A DNA stretch of 64,000 nt from Apophysomyces variabilis. Its lineage: Eukaryota; Mucoromycota; Mucoromycetes; Mucorales; Mucoraceae. A program made the position numbers and the translations under genes. Location: positions 1,938,631 through 2,002,630 of the forward strand of contig MZZL01000408.1 in NCBI GenBank assembly GCA_002749535.1, given 5' to 3'. The notes below the pieces were generated by a model. That model was not told the DNA's origin and ran no database searches. It saw only the letters and a program-made list of their open reading frames with translations. Positions 24,543 to 37,630 of this stretch are shown piece after piece; the stretch's first letter is position 1; each line of letters opens with the position of its first letter.

Positions 24543-27500
24543 CTATCGCGAATTCATAAATTGTGGCATCCAAGAAGTCCGCTTAGTGGGAGATGTTGGC
24601 ATATCACCATTTTCAACCACAGCAGCTCCACCACGTAAAGGCTTAGCAATGCGGCCAAAGCTCAAAGCCGCCATGGTGTTTTGGGATTTCTGTGATCGTG
24701 CCTGTTCAAGTCGTTCTCTGACGGCCTGCAATTGTGCTTCGAACTTCTGGTTTTGGCTGATCAATTTCTCCTGCGCATCTTGCAAGAGTGTCTCCAAGCT
24801 TTGGATACGTTCGTTTCGTGCAATCAGCTTGCGCTCAGCTAAAGCAACTTCTTTCTTGAGAGATGCGTTCTGTTCGACAAGCTATCAAAGAATTCAGTAA
24901 ACGTTTGAATTACTGCATGTTCGACGTACCTGTTTCTGTACGTTGGTAAGTTGCTCAAGGTTGCGCTCTAGGAACGCCATCTTCTTCTGCTGAGCTTTGT
25001 TATTACTTGCTCTCAACACATTGTTGTATTGTTCTCGTGTTTCGTCCAGAGAAATTTCCAGTTCAACTACTTTCTCACATCTTTGTTGCAGATCGCGCAT
25101 CAATGCCTTCTTCATGACTTCAAACTCAGCAAGCTGATTAGCCATGGTTTTGCGCATGCGTTCAAGCTCTTTCTCTCTTTCATTAAGGACACCGTTTTGG
25201 TCCTGGGGTGATTTATCGGACAATGCCGCCTTAAAACATGCTATAAGCACCAACTTCTTTTCTTTTGTAACCTTTCGCTTACTTGGAGTTGATCATTTGC
25301 GGACTTGAGATCAGCCATGGATTTGCTGAGTTTATGATGATCCTCGTTCTTTCGATCCAATTCACGCTTAAGATCATCAATTTCTTTTTGCTGCATTTCC
25401 TTTTTGCTAGCATACTGTGCCTCTAATTTGCCCTACAAATAATTGATGTGTTATCTGAAGGACGCAGTAGTAGTCTTAAGTACCTTAAGCTCGGAAATAG
25501 TTTCAGTTATATCGATCTTATCTCGGGCGGCCGCTTCCTCTTCGGCGATTGTCTTATCGAGCAATTCTTCGTATTCTTGTTCTAGTGATCCCAGCCTACT
25601 CTCAAGATCCAATTTCTTGTTTTGAAGATTGTCTCTTTCAAAGGTGAGGTCATTGATAGTTTTTGCATGCTGCTCCAAAAGCACTTTGGATTCGGCAAGG
25701 TCATGACGTAATGACACCAGTTCTTCGATACTTAGTGACGAGCTATTTCCATCATCAAGTTTGTTAAGGGCAATACGGATTTGTCGTTCCTTTTCGTTAA
25801 TTTCACCCTACGATATTTCTTCAGTACTTTCTTTTCTCGTTATGTTATGTACGGGGTGACTTACAGACGGGTCAAATCCAGAAAGCATCTGAGCCATCTT
25901 TTCGGCCTTCTTCTTCTCTTTTTCACCATCGATCGAATCTTTGCTAGCTTGTCGTACTTCCTGTAAATTCTTTTTCAATTCATCCAGCTCGGCCATTAGC
26001 TCTTGATTGGCTTCCTTTAAGGAATCAACTGTAATCGCATTTTCTTTGCTCTCATAAGATATTTTTTGAAGCTGTAGTCGTAACTCGTTCAGCTCAGTGG
26101 TCATCTGCTGATTTTCTTTGGTAACGAGCTGCTCTTGCTCCTTATAGTAACCCATTTCTTCTTTGAGTGATTCGAGCAGCTTCTCACGGTTTGCAAGCTC
26201 AGTTTCCTATAGTGATCTGGGTTTTAGTCATATATAACATGGGTCGTATGGTTAGAGTACCTTTTCTGCAATCTGATCCATTAACTCGTTCTCACGTTTC
26301 ATGAATTCATCCCTTTCATCCTTTTCCAACACAACAGCCGGAGTTGCAGGTCGAGAAGCATCATCCGGTGTTGGGGTCTTGAAGCCGGGTGCAGGTGGCA
26401 AATTGGCAAAGTCCCCTTTGCCAATTTTTTCCATAGTGACCCATTTATCTTCAGCAACTGTGCCACCAGAACGCCAAATATTGACTTCGCCTTCCAGAGC
26501 ACTGATGTAAGTCTGGAAGGTGACGGTTTCCGACTTGACTTTTTTCAAGAGCGCCTTCAGCTCAGCCGGCGAAAGATCAGCGTTCACCTTGGCCTTGTTC
26601 TTAATTGTCTTTGCTCGCATACCGAATCGAAGTGTAGATAGTGTCTCAGCCTCATTGTATGATGATGGAGAGCAATTAATAATAAGTGTTGTTCTAGAGT
26701 TACCACCTAATGACTCTTGAAGGATACGCGTCAGCTTGGAATCACGGTACGGCACGTGGCTCGACTAAGGGCAATAGTACGTTTAGCTGCATCCGTAAGC
26801 TCTATCATATACGTACCTTCCCATCAGTCAAAGAGTTAATAACCATGCCAAGTGCAGTCAACGATTTGTTGATCTTTTTTGCTTCCTCTAGCGTCTGGCC
26901 CGATGCTCCGGTTTTCCCGACCTGAAAGCGGATTGTAAGTCAATCTGTATCCCGGATCCTCTTTCATTACCTTTTCACTACCAGCAAGATCTACCAAATA
27001 AAGTTTACCACTTTTTGCTGCGCCAGTGTCCACATTTTTCTGAGTGATCGTCACAACAACAATGGAGTGACTTCGAGAACTTTCGGCGTTCATGTCTGAT
27101 ATATCGTGTTAATAAGATTCAGGGGCCAAATGTCTCAGTATTTACTTGTATAGGCGACCACTCTGTTATTGCTTCCACGGCGCATTACTTCATAAACCTC
27201 TTCGGAATTGCCTACGTACACTTCCAACAGACCTTTGACATAGACACCTTTCGTTTTATCTTCGTGAATTGGGAGATTATCATGTGAAGCTATCGACAAG
27301 TGCTTAGTCCAAGGTACAAAAGGTTGGGCTATGGCACATACGGTTTAGTAAATCTCGGACCTTTTCCATGTAGATTTCCATGTAGGAAACCTTGACGGTG
27401 AACTCAAAGTTGCTTGGAGCAGCCATAATGCTGTCAAAGATCTGCTCTACGATACGTGGGATGATACCCTTTGTCTTTTCATCATCGATATCGGCGCCCT

Positions 27501-27972
27501 GGTAAAGCATGGTCAGAAGATAAAATAATGGAAGACTTTCTTTTTTTTTTTTACCATCATTGTGAACGTTTTACCAGAACCGGTCTGACCGTATGCAAAG
27601 ACAGTACCGTTATAACCAGCAGTAACATCTATCATGAAACGCGGTAAGATAAATGGATCCTGAAACAGCGCAAAAGAGAGAGCGAAACTGTTAGGTTACC
27701 GTCCACAATGGTTTTGATGGAGTATTCGAACACATCTTTCTGAGGGGTATTCATGCCAAAGACTTTGTCAAAGGCAAAGCTTCCTTGGAAATCTTTGCCC
27801 TTAAGAGATGGTAAGCCCAGTGAACCATGACCATCATCTTGTAGTAGTTTACCTGGAGGTGGACCTGAGTCCCCTCAGGATCAATGTCTATAATAGGTGT
27901 GCCGCCTTCTCTATTCTCAATAGAGTTCTGTGGTCGGAAACGGCACACCACCTTAATGTTATTGCCGGACAT
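24543..27972 (-). CDS. Conventional kinesin heavy chain (kinesin-1)
   Basis: Multi-exon gene starting [16 protein letters not shown] at 27972; exon 1 is 27972-27853. Motor motifs are all visible: P-loop [13 protein letters not shown] (about 27590-27550), switch [10 protein letters not shown] (about 27090), switch [12 protein letters not shown] (about 26980), and [17 protein letters not shown] with the neck (26755-26500). The stalk is coiled coil through 26155-24894, with heptad-rich segments broken by short introns. The tail carries IAKPLRGG (about 24650), the autoinhibitory IAK motif of kinesin-1. The stop is at 24543. Length is about 900 aa, as in fungal conventional kinesins. It moves vesicles and organelles toward microtubule plus ends, important for hyphal tip growth. 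At least ten introns; their exact borders were not all derived here. A G-run lies just upstream of the ATG (about 27980-27990). Confidence 0.95.
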
Positions 27973-30181
27973 GACAGAAGGGGGGGGGGAGGGATGGGGA
28001 CCTGAGTAAGAGATGAAAAGAGCGAAAAAGAAAAAAGTAAGCGGGGAACTTAAATAACCTGACCGCCCGCCGCAGAGCTTTTGCACTACGCCCGACTTTT
28101 AATTTTTATTTCTCAGCATATATGTGTCGCTGACTCTGTCTATCTTCAGATTCCTATGATATGTTCATTGATATCTATTGTTATTGACCATGTATATATA
28201 TATATAGGTGTAGAGAGAAGAGAAGGAGAGAAGGGTGCCATATTCAGTGTAAGTATACGGGATAAGTCTCCTTGCAGACTTTTATCTTACGGTCCGTGAG
28301 CAAATTTCTTTTTTGTTCTTTTTCTTCTGACCAAAGGTTTCACGAGTCATTCCCATTCATTGCTGCTGCAGGATAGACTGCCCTGAAGAAACTAGTACGG
28401 AGAACAAGTTCTTCTCCCGCTCCGTGCTTCCGTTCATGAAAAGAACTGTCTTATTTCCGATGATTCAAGGAAAATTCACATATTAGCAGTGTCTTTATCC
28501 AGGACTTGTCTCGTCCGGTTGTAAATGCATTGATCATTGCACGTTTGTTGTTGTTCTTACTTACTTGTTTGCAAGTTCAGGTCATGGGTCGTGTTTTTTT
28601 GCTCTCAATAAAAAGTCCGCCTGGTGCCTAAGACACGAGATCATCCATGTCTGGAAAGGGAAGCCCAAATCAAGGAAGATCAGTCGCCACTTTAGCTATT
28701 GAATGCACGAGTTCCTCAGTCTTACCTGTAATAAAACAAAAAACTCTTTCCTATCATTCGTCTACATTCTTTTTTTTCTTCTGAATATCCTAAATACACG
28801 GACCCCATAAACCGCGACATTCTTTACAGAGTCTTGCACCATAGCTGATCATCCATGATTATTAATTTATTTACTAACCCCAACTTATTTGTGATATTGA
28901 CCTTATTTCACACAGTAGGCAACTTGTCAGATAACAAAGAAAGCAGCATCACAGAGTAAGCGCAATTTGTCGTTTTCATCCCTGAGTAACTGCAGCATAA
29001 AAGAAGAATTATCGCAGAGATATTAAGAAATATCGTCGAAAGTCTGTGAGAAAAAATATCCAGTTGTAATGGAAACTTACGCTTTGCAGACATATCTATC
29101 TTACTGTTGTGGACATAAGCGGTTGTCGTCTACACATTTTATATGACCTGAGAAAGAATGGCAATAAAGCTATGAGACAATATTCATCCTCAATGGCAAA
29201 CCATTGATCACGCTTGAGCAGACCAACATTAATTGACCTGAGAAAGAATGGTTTGTAACCTCCAATACTCTTTATATTGCCTTAGGTCCTATATGTCAGG
29301 GTTCATGTCAATCTTTTGCAGGTTCTCCATTATTCAATGTTTAATTGCTACATCCTTTTTTACAATGCTATTCTATCTGTTCATGGCCATTGTTCCCTAT
29401 TATGACTACTTTGCGCCAATGCATAGAATCAATATACCTTGGCTGAGCTGGTTTTGCATCTATAAAAGAATGCGTGCTATCGTCTCGTCGATAAACAGCG
29501 AGTAAAAGGTATAAACCGTTTGCAAGAATTCTCTACGAATTCCTACGAGCCAGATAAACATAGATTCATTTGCTAAGCATGCTGGATGTTTTGTCCTCAT
29601 TATCATTTTGGTTCGAATATACCAAAAAAAAATTGCATTGTAGAATTACCTTCACCTCATTTAAACAACAAATAAACCATATCGGAGTCAAGTATACTTT
29701 ATGCAGATATTTAAGAAGCAGATTCACCCATCAATTCCGTATCATGGTACGTCCGTAGTAATCCAAGGAAAACTATACTTTTTCTCTACAGTACTTTATC
29801 TGGAACTAAATGAAGTAGACTGTTGACTTTGTAGCGCTAAGCAATTGTAGTGGAGGCTGTAGCAACAGCAAACCATTGCAATTAACAGTTACGGTGAGCT
29901 TTCGAGAGAAATCAGCCTCACAATATGGTTATTATATTAGCCCGTTCACTTATGAACAGGATGTACATGCTTTACAAACTATACTTTCCTGTTTACCTTA
30001 CTGCACCACACCATCGATGAGTCGTTTTTACTAGATCTATGCAAAACATCGCGCCCGATCTGAGCAAAAGGCAGTCATGCACTTTTAAGCAATGATATCG
30101 GTTTATGAAAAAAGACACTACCAAGGCATAAGTCCTGAAGCTTTTTACGGATTTTCCTAAACTGTTTAGCAAGCTATCAAG
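27973..30181. other. Intergenic region, about 2.2 kb, divergent kinesin / CSN2 promoter space
   Basis: No gene supported. Features are a TA dinucleotide run near 28194-28206 and a short direct repeat of tgacctgagaaagaatgg at about 29145 and 29235. An 85-codon hydrophobic ORF at 29248-29505 has no recognisable family and is likely chance. Confidence 0.45.
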
Positions 30182-32226
30182 ATGAGCGACGATGATGACT
30201 TTATGTTAGAAGATGATGACCAAGTAAGTACATAAAATTTCCGGTAATTATGTAATTTAGTCGACTTACAGCATCGTACTGCTCGCAGGAGTATGATTTC
30301 GATTACGAAGACGACGAGGACGAAGAACCCGACGTTGACCTTGAAAATAAGTATTACAACGCCAAAGGTAGCTAAGAGAAAGTACTCTTTAGAAGTTTAC
30401 ATTGGCTATTTTAGCGCAGAAGGAGGATGATCCTGAAGGCGCGATCGCCGAGTTCCGAAGCGTAGTTGACACGCAAGAGGAGAAAGGGGACTGGTAGTAG
30501 TTGGATTGTCTGAAGCATCTTTATGATTATACTTATTCATTGAAAGGGGTTTCAAAGCGTTAAAGCAAATGGTCAAAGTTTCCTTTCGTCTAGGGAAATA
30601 TGAGAATGTAAATCTGGTTTTCTTTTGGTACTAGCCAGCATCTAATGCTCACTTTCTGGAATTAGACATTGGAATACTACAAAGAACTACTTACTTACGT
30701 CAAATCCGCTGTGACACGAAACTACAGCGAAAAGAGCATTAATAACATTCTCGATTATGTGTCTATGGCGGACAATATGCAATTCATGGAGAAATTTTAT
30801 CAAACTACGTTGGACGCTCTTGTCGATGCCAAGAATGAGGTACCACTAACTAATCCACTGTTTATTCCGTTTTATCTTACCCATCTGTAGCGTTTATGGG
30901 TCAAAACCAACTTGAAGCTTGCCAAATTATGGTTGGATCGCAAAGAATATGGTCGATTTAATAAGGTAAACCAAATTTGGTGCCATTACGCCCACGCGGA
31001 TAATCAGAGACTAAGAAGTGCTTCGTCAGATCCTTCGAAAACTGCATGCCGCTTGTCAAAAAGATGATGGAACGGATGACCAAAGAAAAGGCACGCATTT
31101 ACTAGAAGTGCTAGCCTTGGAGATCCAAATGTACACCGAGACAAAGAACAACAAGAAACTGAAGGTAATAAATATGAGATGGGATAATTAAGTTTGTCAC
31201 TGACTTGGTCTTGCTTCCAGGAACTGTATCAACAGTGCTTACATGTCAAGTCAGCTATCCCTCATCCTCGTATCATGGGGGTTATTCGAGAGTGTGGCGG
31301 AAAAATGCACATGAGTGAGAGTATGTGTAATAAAGAATCTGATTGCATGTCGTTGACTCGTCTTGTTTATTACTTTTCAGAACAATGGGACAAGGCTCAG
31401 ACAGATTTCTTCGAGTCATTTAAGAATTACGATGAAGCCGGAAGTCCACAGCGTATACAAGTGTTAAAGTAGGAACCAATGCTTGCCTGATACTTAAGTT
31501 GCTTAACTTTTAAATAGGTATCTGGTGTTGGCCAACATGCTGACTGAGTCACAGATCAATCCATTTGACTCGCAGGAAACAAAACCGTAAGATTATCTAT
31601 GACAGGAATGACTTACTGACCATCGTGTAGTTACAAGAACGACAGAGAAATCGTTGCTATGACAAATCTCGTGAGTGCTTTCCAGCGGAAGGAAATCAAA
31701 GAATTTGAGCAAATTTTACAAGGTACGACATATCCAATGCAAGACTCGTTTAATCCAACCTTTTTCTCCTTTATTGCGATAGCAAACCGTGCATCCATCA
31801 TGGATGATACATTTATCCGTACTTATATTGATGACGTCTTGAAAAATATCCGTACCCAAGTGATGATCAAGTTGATCAAGCCATACACGAGAATCGATCT
31901 CGCATTCGTTTCAAAAGTGAGTGATTAATAGGTTAAATCAGGCAGAAATTAACTTTCCACAGCAACTCAATATACCAGTGGAAGATGTGGAAAATCTGCT
32001 CGTTGGTCTGATTTTGGATGAGAAAATATCCGGTCGGATTGATCAAGTCAATCATAGATTGGAGCTTGATCGAAGGTAAGAAGAATATACATATCATCGG
32101 ATCTTCCGATCTAAACCATTTTATTACTTGTCCAGGTCGACAGACGCATTCAAGTATGAAGCACTGGACAAGTGGTCTCAGAACGTGTCGAACTCGTGCA
32201 AGGCGGTAATCGGAAAAGCAACGTAG
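30182..32226 (+). CDS. CSN2: COP9 signalosome subunit 2
   Basis: Fourteen exons: 30182-30223, 30289-30367, 30415-30493, 30547-30607, 30666-30839, 30891-30965, 31030-31164, 31221-31320, 31381-31468, 31518-31586, 31631-31722, 31783-31916, 31963-32075, 32136-32226. They join in frame to 443 aa, the same length as human CSN2 as I recall it. The acidic N-terminus [14 protein letters not shown] is followed by TPR-like helices. The conserved block [16 protein letters not shown] leads into the PCI domain ([24 protein letters not shown]..., [18 protein letters not shown]) and a winged-helix end with the closing helix [19 protein letters not shown]2 helps the signalosome bind cullin-RING ligases for removal of NEDD8. 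It is highly conserved, so the assignment is firm. Convergent with VTA1, 114 bp between stops. Confidence 0.97.
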
Positions 32227-32340
32227 CTGTTCTCATGTTGTTATAAAGAAGAAGCCATTTGTTGACAGCTATTTTACATATATGTTGTTGTTATAAGTTT
32301 GGGGTTATTATAGAAGTAAGAACATCCACGCAAAGTGCTA

Positions 32341-33619
32341 TTAAAACCCGAAATTATTGCTTTGATTGAATCCAAGGTCCTCTAGCGCACCCAGAAGCTG
32401 AAGGCGAGCGGTAGGCACGTCATCGTAATTGAGGGCACTGATTGCCCATTTAGCTTTCTTTTGAGCGGATGCGATTGTTGCAGGATCGGGAATAATTGCT
32501 CCACTTGAAACTCGCTGGGGTGCTGTTGTAGTAGAAGATACCTGCGTTTGTTGGGTAGAAGGCATAAAGGCAGGTAGATTCCTGCTACTCGTTCCGTTCG
32601 TACTCGTGGGCACGCTAGGATGTATTTGACCTGTTTCAGTTGGAGTTGCAGGAGTAGGCGACTGGAAAGAGGGGCCAGGAATTGCGGTTGGTGGCGGTGG
32701 TGGCAGCATATCAAACGACTGGGAATGCGTTGTTGATGGCGCCGGTGGTGAAGGGGCTTCTGGTTGTTGTTCTTGGCTTGCTGTAGAAGGCGTTGACAGA
32801 GGTGCAGTAAAATTAGATGGCGGTGTTGGAAATTCTGCGATTGAGGGAGTTTGTTGGTAGGTCACTTCTGGAACGACTGCAGAAGGCAATGACTCCTGTT
32901 GCATCTCCGCGTCGTCCACCTGATCACCTCCTGGTGGTCCTGATACTGGCCTTCGACCCTCACGTAATGCCTTCATAATATCAGTCGCCTTCCATTTGGC
33001 GTATTTTATTTTTTCTTCCACCTACACCAACCATTTAGACATTGTTATACCTACACCACTTAAACACCTGCCTCCGGATCTAATTCACCGAAAGTCTTTA
33101 AGAGCTCTAGAAAAGTTGATGCAGCCAAGAAGTTCTTGGCTGTCTTTCTGTGGAAACGTAAAACACCGAATCAGCATGAAGTTACTGTTTCAAGTAGAGC
33201 CATACTTGGATGCATTCCCAGCACGGTCTTCATTATCAGCATTTAGAAACACTTTCAAAGCAAAATTCTCAACATATGCATAACCCGCAATGTCATCAGT
33301 AATAGCCTCATTCCCCGCCAACGCGACTTTTCTCTACATTTACAAGTTAAGTTGCCAATAAATACAGCTCTCTTGCTACCTGCTCCAAAGAGTCTAATAA
33401 CTGACCCAAGTACGTCTTTGTATCCTTGTTACTTGGCCCTCGGCTGATAGCTAATTTGACTGCATAGTAATGAGCTGGTACAAGTCCTCGTAAGCAAGGC
33501 ATGCCGAGCAGCTGTCAATAGGTTATACCATAATACGACACAACAGGCTCTCTCTCGCTGAGCTCCTGTCCTCGCTGTATATATGGTGTGATATATTTCA
33601 AATCTTCGGGGATGTTCAT
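32341..33619 (-). CDS. VTA1: VTA1/LIP5-like ESCRT-III/Vps4 cofactor
   Basis: Five exons in transcript order 33619-33529, 33474-33380, 33333-33206, 33147-33072, 33021-32341 (356 aa). The N-terminal MIT-like tandem (MNIPEDLKYITPYIQRGQEL, EPVVSYYAHYYAVKL, LAGNEAITDDIAGYAYVENF, FLNADNEDRAG, FGELDPEVEEKIKYAKWKA) is the Vta1 N-domain. A Pro/Thr/Gln-rich linker follows (about 32950-32500). The C-terminal domain reads AQKKAKWAISALNYDDVPTA, which binds and activates the Vps4 ATPase during multivesicular body formation. Intron 4 is only compatible with the family alignment if it uses a GC donor (GAG|gcaggt at 33071); a GT donor one or two bases on breaks the frame. A separate gene-structure check would settle this. 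Confidence 0.93.
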
Positions 33620-34146
33620 GGCCAAACGAAAAAAAAAAAAAAAAAAGGAAAAGCTCAGGATACAAACTCTCGAGGACTGTGACTTTGAGCACGCGAGCTA
33701 CTTGCGGTGACACATGTATGTCCCGTAACACTTTCGGTGAAGGCCTCTCTTTTCTATGCCTAGCAGGATACTTGTAGTCACTGCAACTGTACTTATACCA
33801 TGACATTGGGTAATATGTATGGATCGGGGAATAATCCGCTTTTGTAAAGTATAACGGTAGAATCAAGGCTTGAAGCCATCTATGTGGAGTGTATCTACAT
33901 TATTCTCTTCTTCGTTTTGCAAGAGATCTTCTGTAGTATACAATACTAGCAGTTTCATGGACATGTTTTCTTTACATGGGATTTTAAGGTTTTGGTAGGT
34001 TTCAGTATTGTTCAATAATGACGACAGTATTGAAACTGCCTAATCAATCGCAGAGGTCTCACAACGTTGTGCAATCAATGCATATAAATTCCCGCTCAAA
34101 GCTCTTTATGCGAATAGCTTTAATTTTCCCAAGACATCTTTTTACG
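33620..34146. promoter_or_regulatory. Divergent promoter region between VTA1 and the HAM1-like gene
   Basis: 527 bp between the VTA1 start and the preferred start of the HAM1-like gene, with both transcripts leaving it. A poly-A/T run sits at 33631-33647. No specific element identified. Confidence 0.4.
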
Positions 34147-37131
34147 ATGGCTACTGCAGTTAAAGCCCCTACAGAACCGTTTTCTGCTCAACGCAGAGAC
34201 GTTAGCCACGATGTAAACGATCCTGTAGCACATCGAGTATCCGACGAAACTGCCAGAATGCAACGACTTTCTGCTAGAGCTGGAATAGTTGCTCAGCCAA
34301 CGACAGCGAACGAAAGAGACCTAGCTGAACGTCTTAAGACACTTGACATGTTCCAAGCTTTGAAGCACGGCAAATTCCCTAATAATCAGAAGCTTCGGGA
34401 GTTACTGGACAAGATGATCAACAGTCCATCCATAGAGCAACGGAAATCGTTGATGTCCGAAGATGGGCAGCAATTATTGGAAGATTTTCGCAACCTATTG
34501 CGGACTATTCAGAAAACAATCCAAACCAAAAATGCGGATGAATTGTTCCAATCACTGTTTTATCATCTTAATAATCTATCAACTCCGTCTGTAAGCCGAG
34601 GTAAACCAAAAGAAATGAGACAGATTGCACGTTGGATGTTAGGGGTCTGACCAACATATACTTAGAACAAACCGCTGAAATGCAGGGTAAAGTGGATACC
34701 CAGCAAATGAAAGAAGAAGCTAAAGGAGGTAAAGCGCAAGCAGTTGATTTTATAATGAATCAAAGTTAACGTGTGTTTTAGGAGCTGAGTCCTTATGGAA
34801 AATCGGGCATTTGATTTTGTTAAATGGCGAATTCCGTAATATAATGAATGAAATGATCGAGTTGGCGCAAGAGATCTTTAGTGACACTGCAACCAAGGTC
34901 AGTGGCATGGCAAGCGATGCTGGCCAAACAGCCCAGTCCTTTGGTCAGAACATCAGTGAAAAAGCGCAAGCATTTGGCGACGAAGCACAAAAATTCAGTG
35001 AGCAAGCTCAATCTATGGCTGACCCGCAGAAACAAAGGGAAATGATGAACCAAATGTCCCAGCAAGATACATACAGCGAACGCAAAGAGGGTCTCATGGA
35101 GAATCTTCAACAAACGTCAGCTACCGTTAGTGTGGATGAGGGTGGAAAGACCACTCGTCTAAAGCCTCATACCGACTTGGGAACCGGCGCAGGCATGAGT
35201 GTCGACAAGGAACCTAGGGTCGGGGAGAATGTCCGACAGACTTCAGAGAACCTGAAGGAAAGCACAAAGATGCAAGGCAAGAAATTCCAGCAAGGGATGA
35301 AGGAGCAGGCCTCTGCAGCACAGACCTATTTGCAAGAAAAGATGCCTCCAGAAAAGCAAGAAGAGTATATTATGCGATTGAAGAATGTACTGTACCAGGT
35401 CCAGCAGCACCCGGATTATCAGCGTGCCATTGACGCCATTATCCGTTTGTTCCAATCCTGGGGAGACGTATTGATGGAATCGTCTCAAGGAGCTGGTGGC
35501 GTGGCCAGTGAAACAACGGGCCAAATACAGTCTGATCCGAATTGGAATAACGCTGTCCAAGAAGCAAAGACTATCATCGAAGATTGGGCTCAAGGAATGT
35601 CCCTGGATCCGCTGATTGAGAAAGTCGGAAATATCGTAACAGATGTTAAGAATGACAGCACCTTGCGTGATTATTATGATGAGGTAGATTGGAGGAATAG
35701 GAAGATTCTTCAAGACAAAGGTCGCTCAGTAGTTGCTCTTTAGGCAATTAATTATATGTACAAACTGGTGAAAGAGCCTGGTTATGTCAACGATGATGTA
35801 TCGACTACGGACGGAAAAAAGCTTATTGAGAAAGGCCGCAACGTGACACAGGGTCGATACCGTGATCACATCAATGAGCTTCTGGAAGAAGGAAGAACCA
35901 TTATGAAAGCTATGGCTGAGGATCCTATGGCTTTAGAAATTGAAGATCGCATGAAGCAGATCCATCAAGACTTGTGGTATGACAAGTAAGTTAAATAGAT
36001 CGAATAGCATACAATTAACCGATTTGAACCGGAAGAGATGGGAACGCCGCTTTCAAACCACATCTTCTTAATGATATGCGACTTACGCTTTTGCCTGCTT
36101 TACTGGAGCAGATTAAGTTGTTGCCTATTCCACATATCGAATACAGTGATGAGCAATTTGACGTGGCTGTTGAAAACGTAATTTTGTCTGGCGAAACCTT
36201 GATGCCGAGCATAGTCGAAATGAAGGTTCGTTGCGTCAGCGAAATCAGAGTTTCATACTAACATAGCACGCGTTTCCGTGCTGCTAGATGGAGAATTATG
36301 CACGCTTCAGCCCAATGTCGGATGTTCGAAATGTTGACCAACAAACGGCAACGATTCGCTTAAGCCAGATACAAGCTGTAATGAATGATGTAAGCAGACG
36401 AAATCAAATATGAGATGGCATACCTGACCTATTCGCAAAAGGTCGTTTTCTATTACAAGCGAAAGGCTGGATTCCCAAAGATTTCCGATCGTGGTGTAGC
36501 AACCTTGATTGTAAGTATGAGAAACACTTTATGCTACGTAAACCTCATGTTGAAATATGATAGCTTGGCGGCAAAGGCATGGACATCACTATCCGAGTGA
36601 CCACAAACTCTTCGGATCCAAATCATTGTTTCAACGTAACACAATGTCGCTGTCTTATTGATCATCTGAGTGTCAGAATCCATGATAGCCGTCATAAGTA
36701 AGTGTGATACAAAATGAACAAAGTGAATGACGGGCTAGCTCACGCAATGCTACAGTCTACTGTATCTTACCATGCATCCTATGGTGATTGGTATTGTACG
36801 TCGCCAGATTGCGAAGGCAATTGAAACCAAGATCACTGCACTACTTCAGGATGCAGACGAAAAGTTAACCAGAACTTTGTATCGCAAGAATCAAGAGTTG
36901 GCTCGACGTGAATTCGAGCAGAAACTAACAAGCCAAGGAATGCAACCAGACGCACAGCCTTCTGAAGCACCGACTGGCGAGGTACGACGCGGTATCATAG
37001 GGACCATTATTGCCATCATCAACAGCAATCTTAAGACTAAGGTGACCAGTAAGAGAAGCACAGAACGGACAAAAGAGCCTAGTGATAATCGTCTTTATGG
37101 TCCGACCCAAAGAACACCTGTAGTCGTTTAA
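34147..37131 (+). CDS. HAM1-like (HAM1_N/HAM1_C) BPI-type lipid-binding protein
   Basis: Nine exons: 34147-34600, 34666-34728, 34782-35683, 35744-35985, 36036-36225, 36288-36377, 36415-36510, 36564-36697, 36756-37131 (848 aa). I prefer MATAVKAPTEPF (34147); an in-frame ATG at 34018 would add 43 aa. The N-terminal part is helical and repetitive (AFGDEAQKFSEQAQSMAD). The C-terminal part matches the fungal HAM1 C-terminal domain (LLPIPHIEYSD, LSQIQA, VVFYYKRKAGFPKISDRG, LGGKGMDITI). These are large elongated proteins thought to fold like BPI/TULIP lipid carriers, but no function is firmly established. The intron after LSQIQA is ambiguous: 37 nt as listed, or 25 nt if the exon runs to 36389. Either keeps the frame. 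Not related to the ITP-pyrophosphatase also called HAM1. Confidence 0.85.
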
Positions 37132-37630
37132 CCAAAGAGAAATAAGCTTACGGTTGTATGTTGCTACGAGACGCAGAAAAATTGACTAGTTTTATGTTTA
37201 TCATCGAATTGTATAATAACCAAAAAAGGCGACAATAAGAAGTTTTCGTTATCAATAACTAAATCAAAGATGAGTTCTTAACTTCGCATAAAAGAATTCA
37301 TTCGACAGATTGAAGGGCCGGTCATAAGTCACCTGCACAAGGGCAGCTTGAGTCAAACCCCGTTTTCCATAAAGATTTCATTTGCTCGAAGAGCTGGACT
37401 GTGTCCTACGTTTCATGCAAGCCGTTTTTTATTCAACCTTTAAGCAGAAAACAATTCCGCTGACTACGTATATGTTGTGCGTTCCATATCACTATGATAT
37501 CGTCCATTGGTGTCAAATTAGGTTTGGTCCCTTTGAACTCTTCGTTTTCGGAAAGTGAACATGGAAAAACGGTCACCAGTCGTGGATAAACGGCCATGCC
37601 CTTTCTTCAAACGCAGAAGAGCTTATAGAC
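37132..37630. other. Intergenic region
   Basis: Half a kilobase between the HAM1-like stop and the acid phosphatase start, both on the plus strand. Nothing recognisable beyond promoter-like spacer. Confidence 0.5.

Noticed and set aside
34018..34146. Upstream ATG giving a 43-aa longer HAM1-like protein
   Set aside because: The extension is not protein-like for the family and MATAVKAPTEPF at 34147 is a better start; kept as an alternative in the feature.
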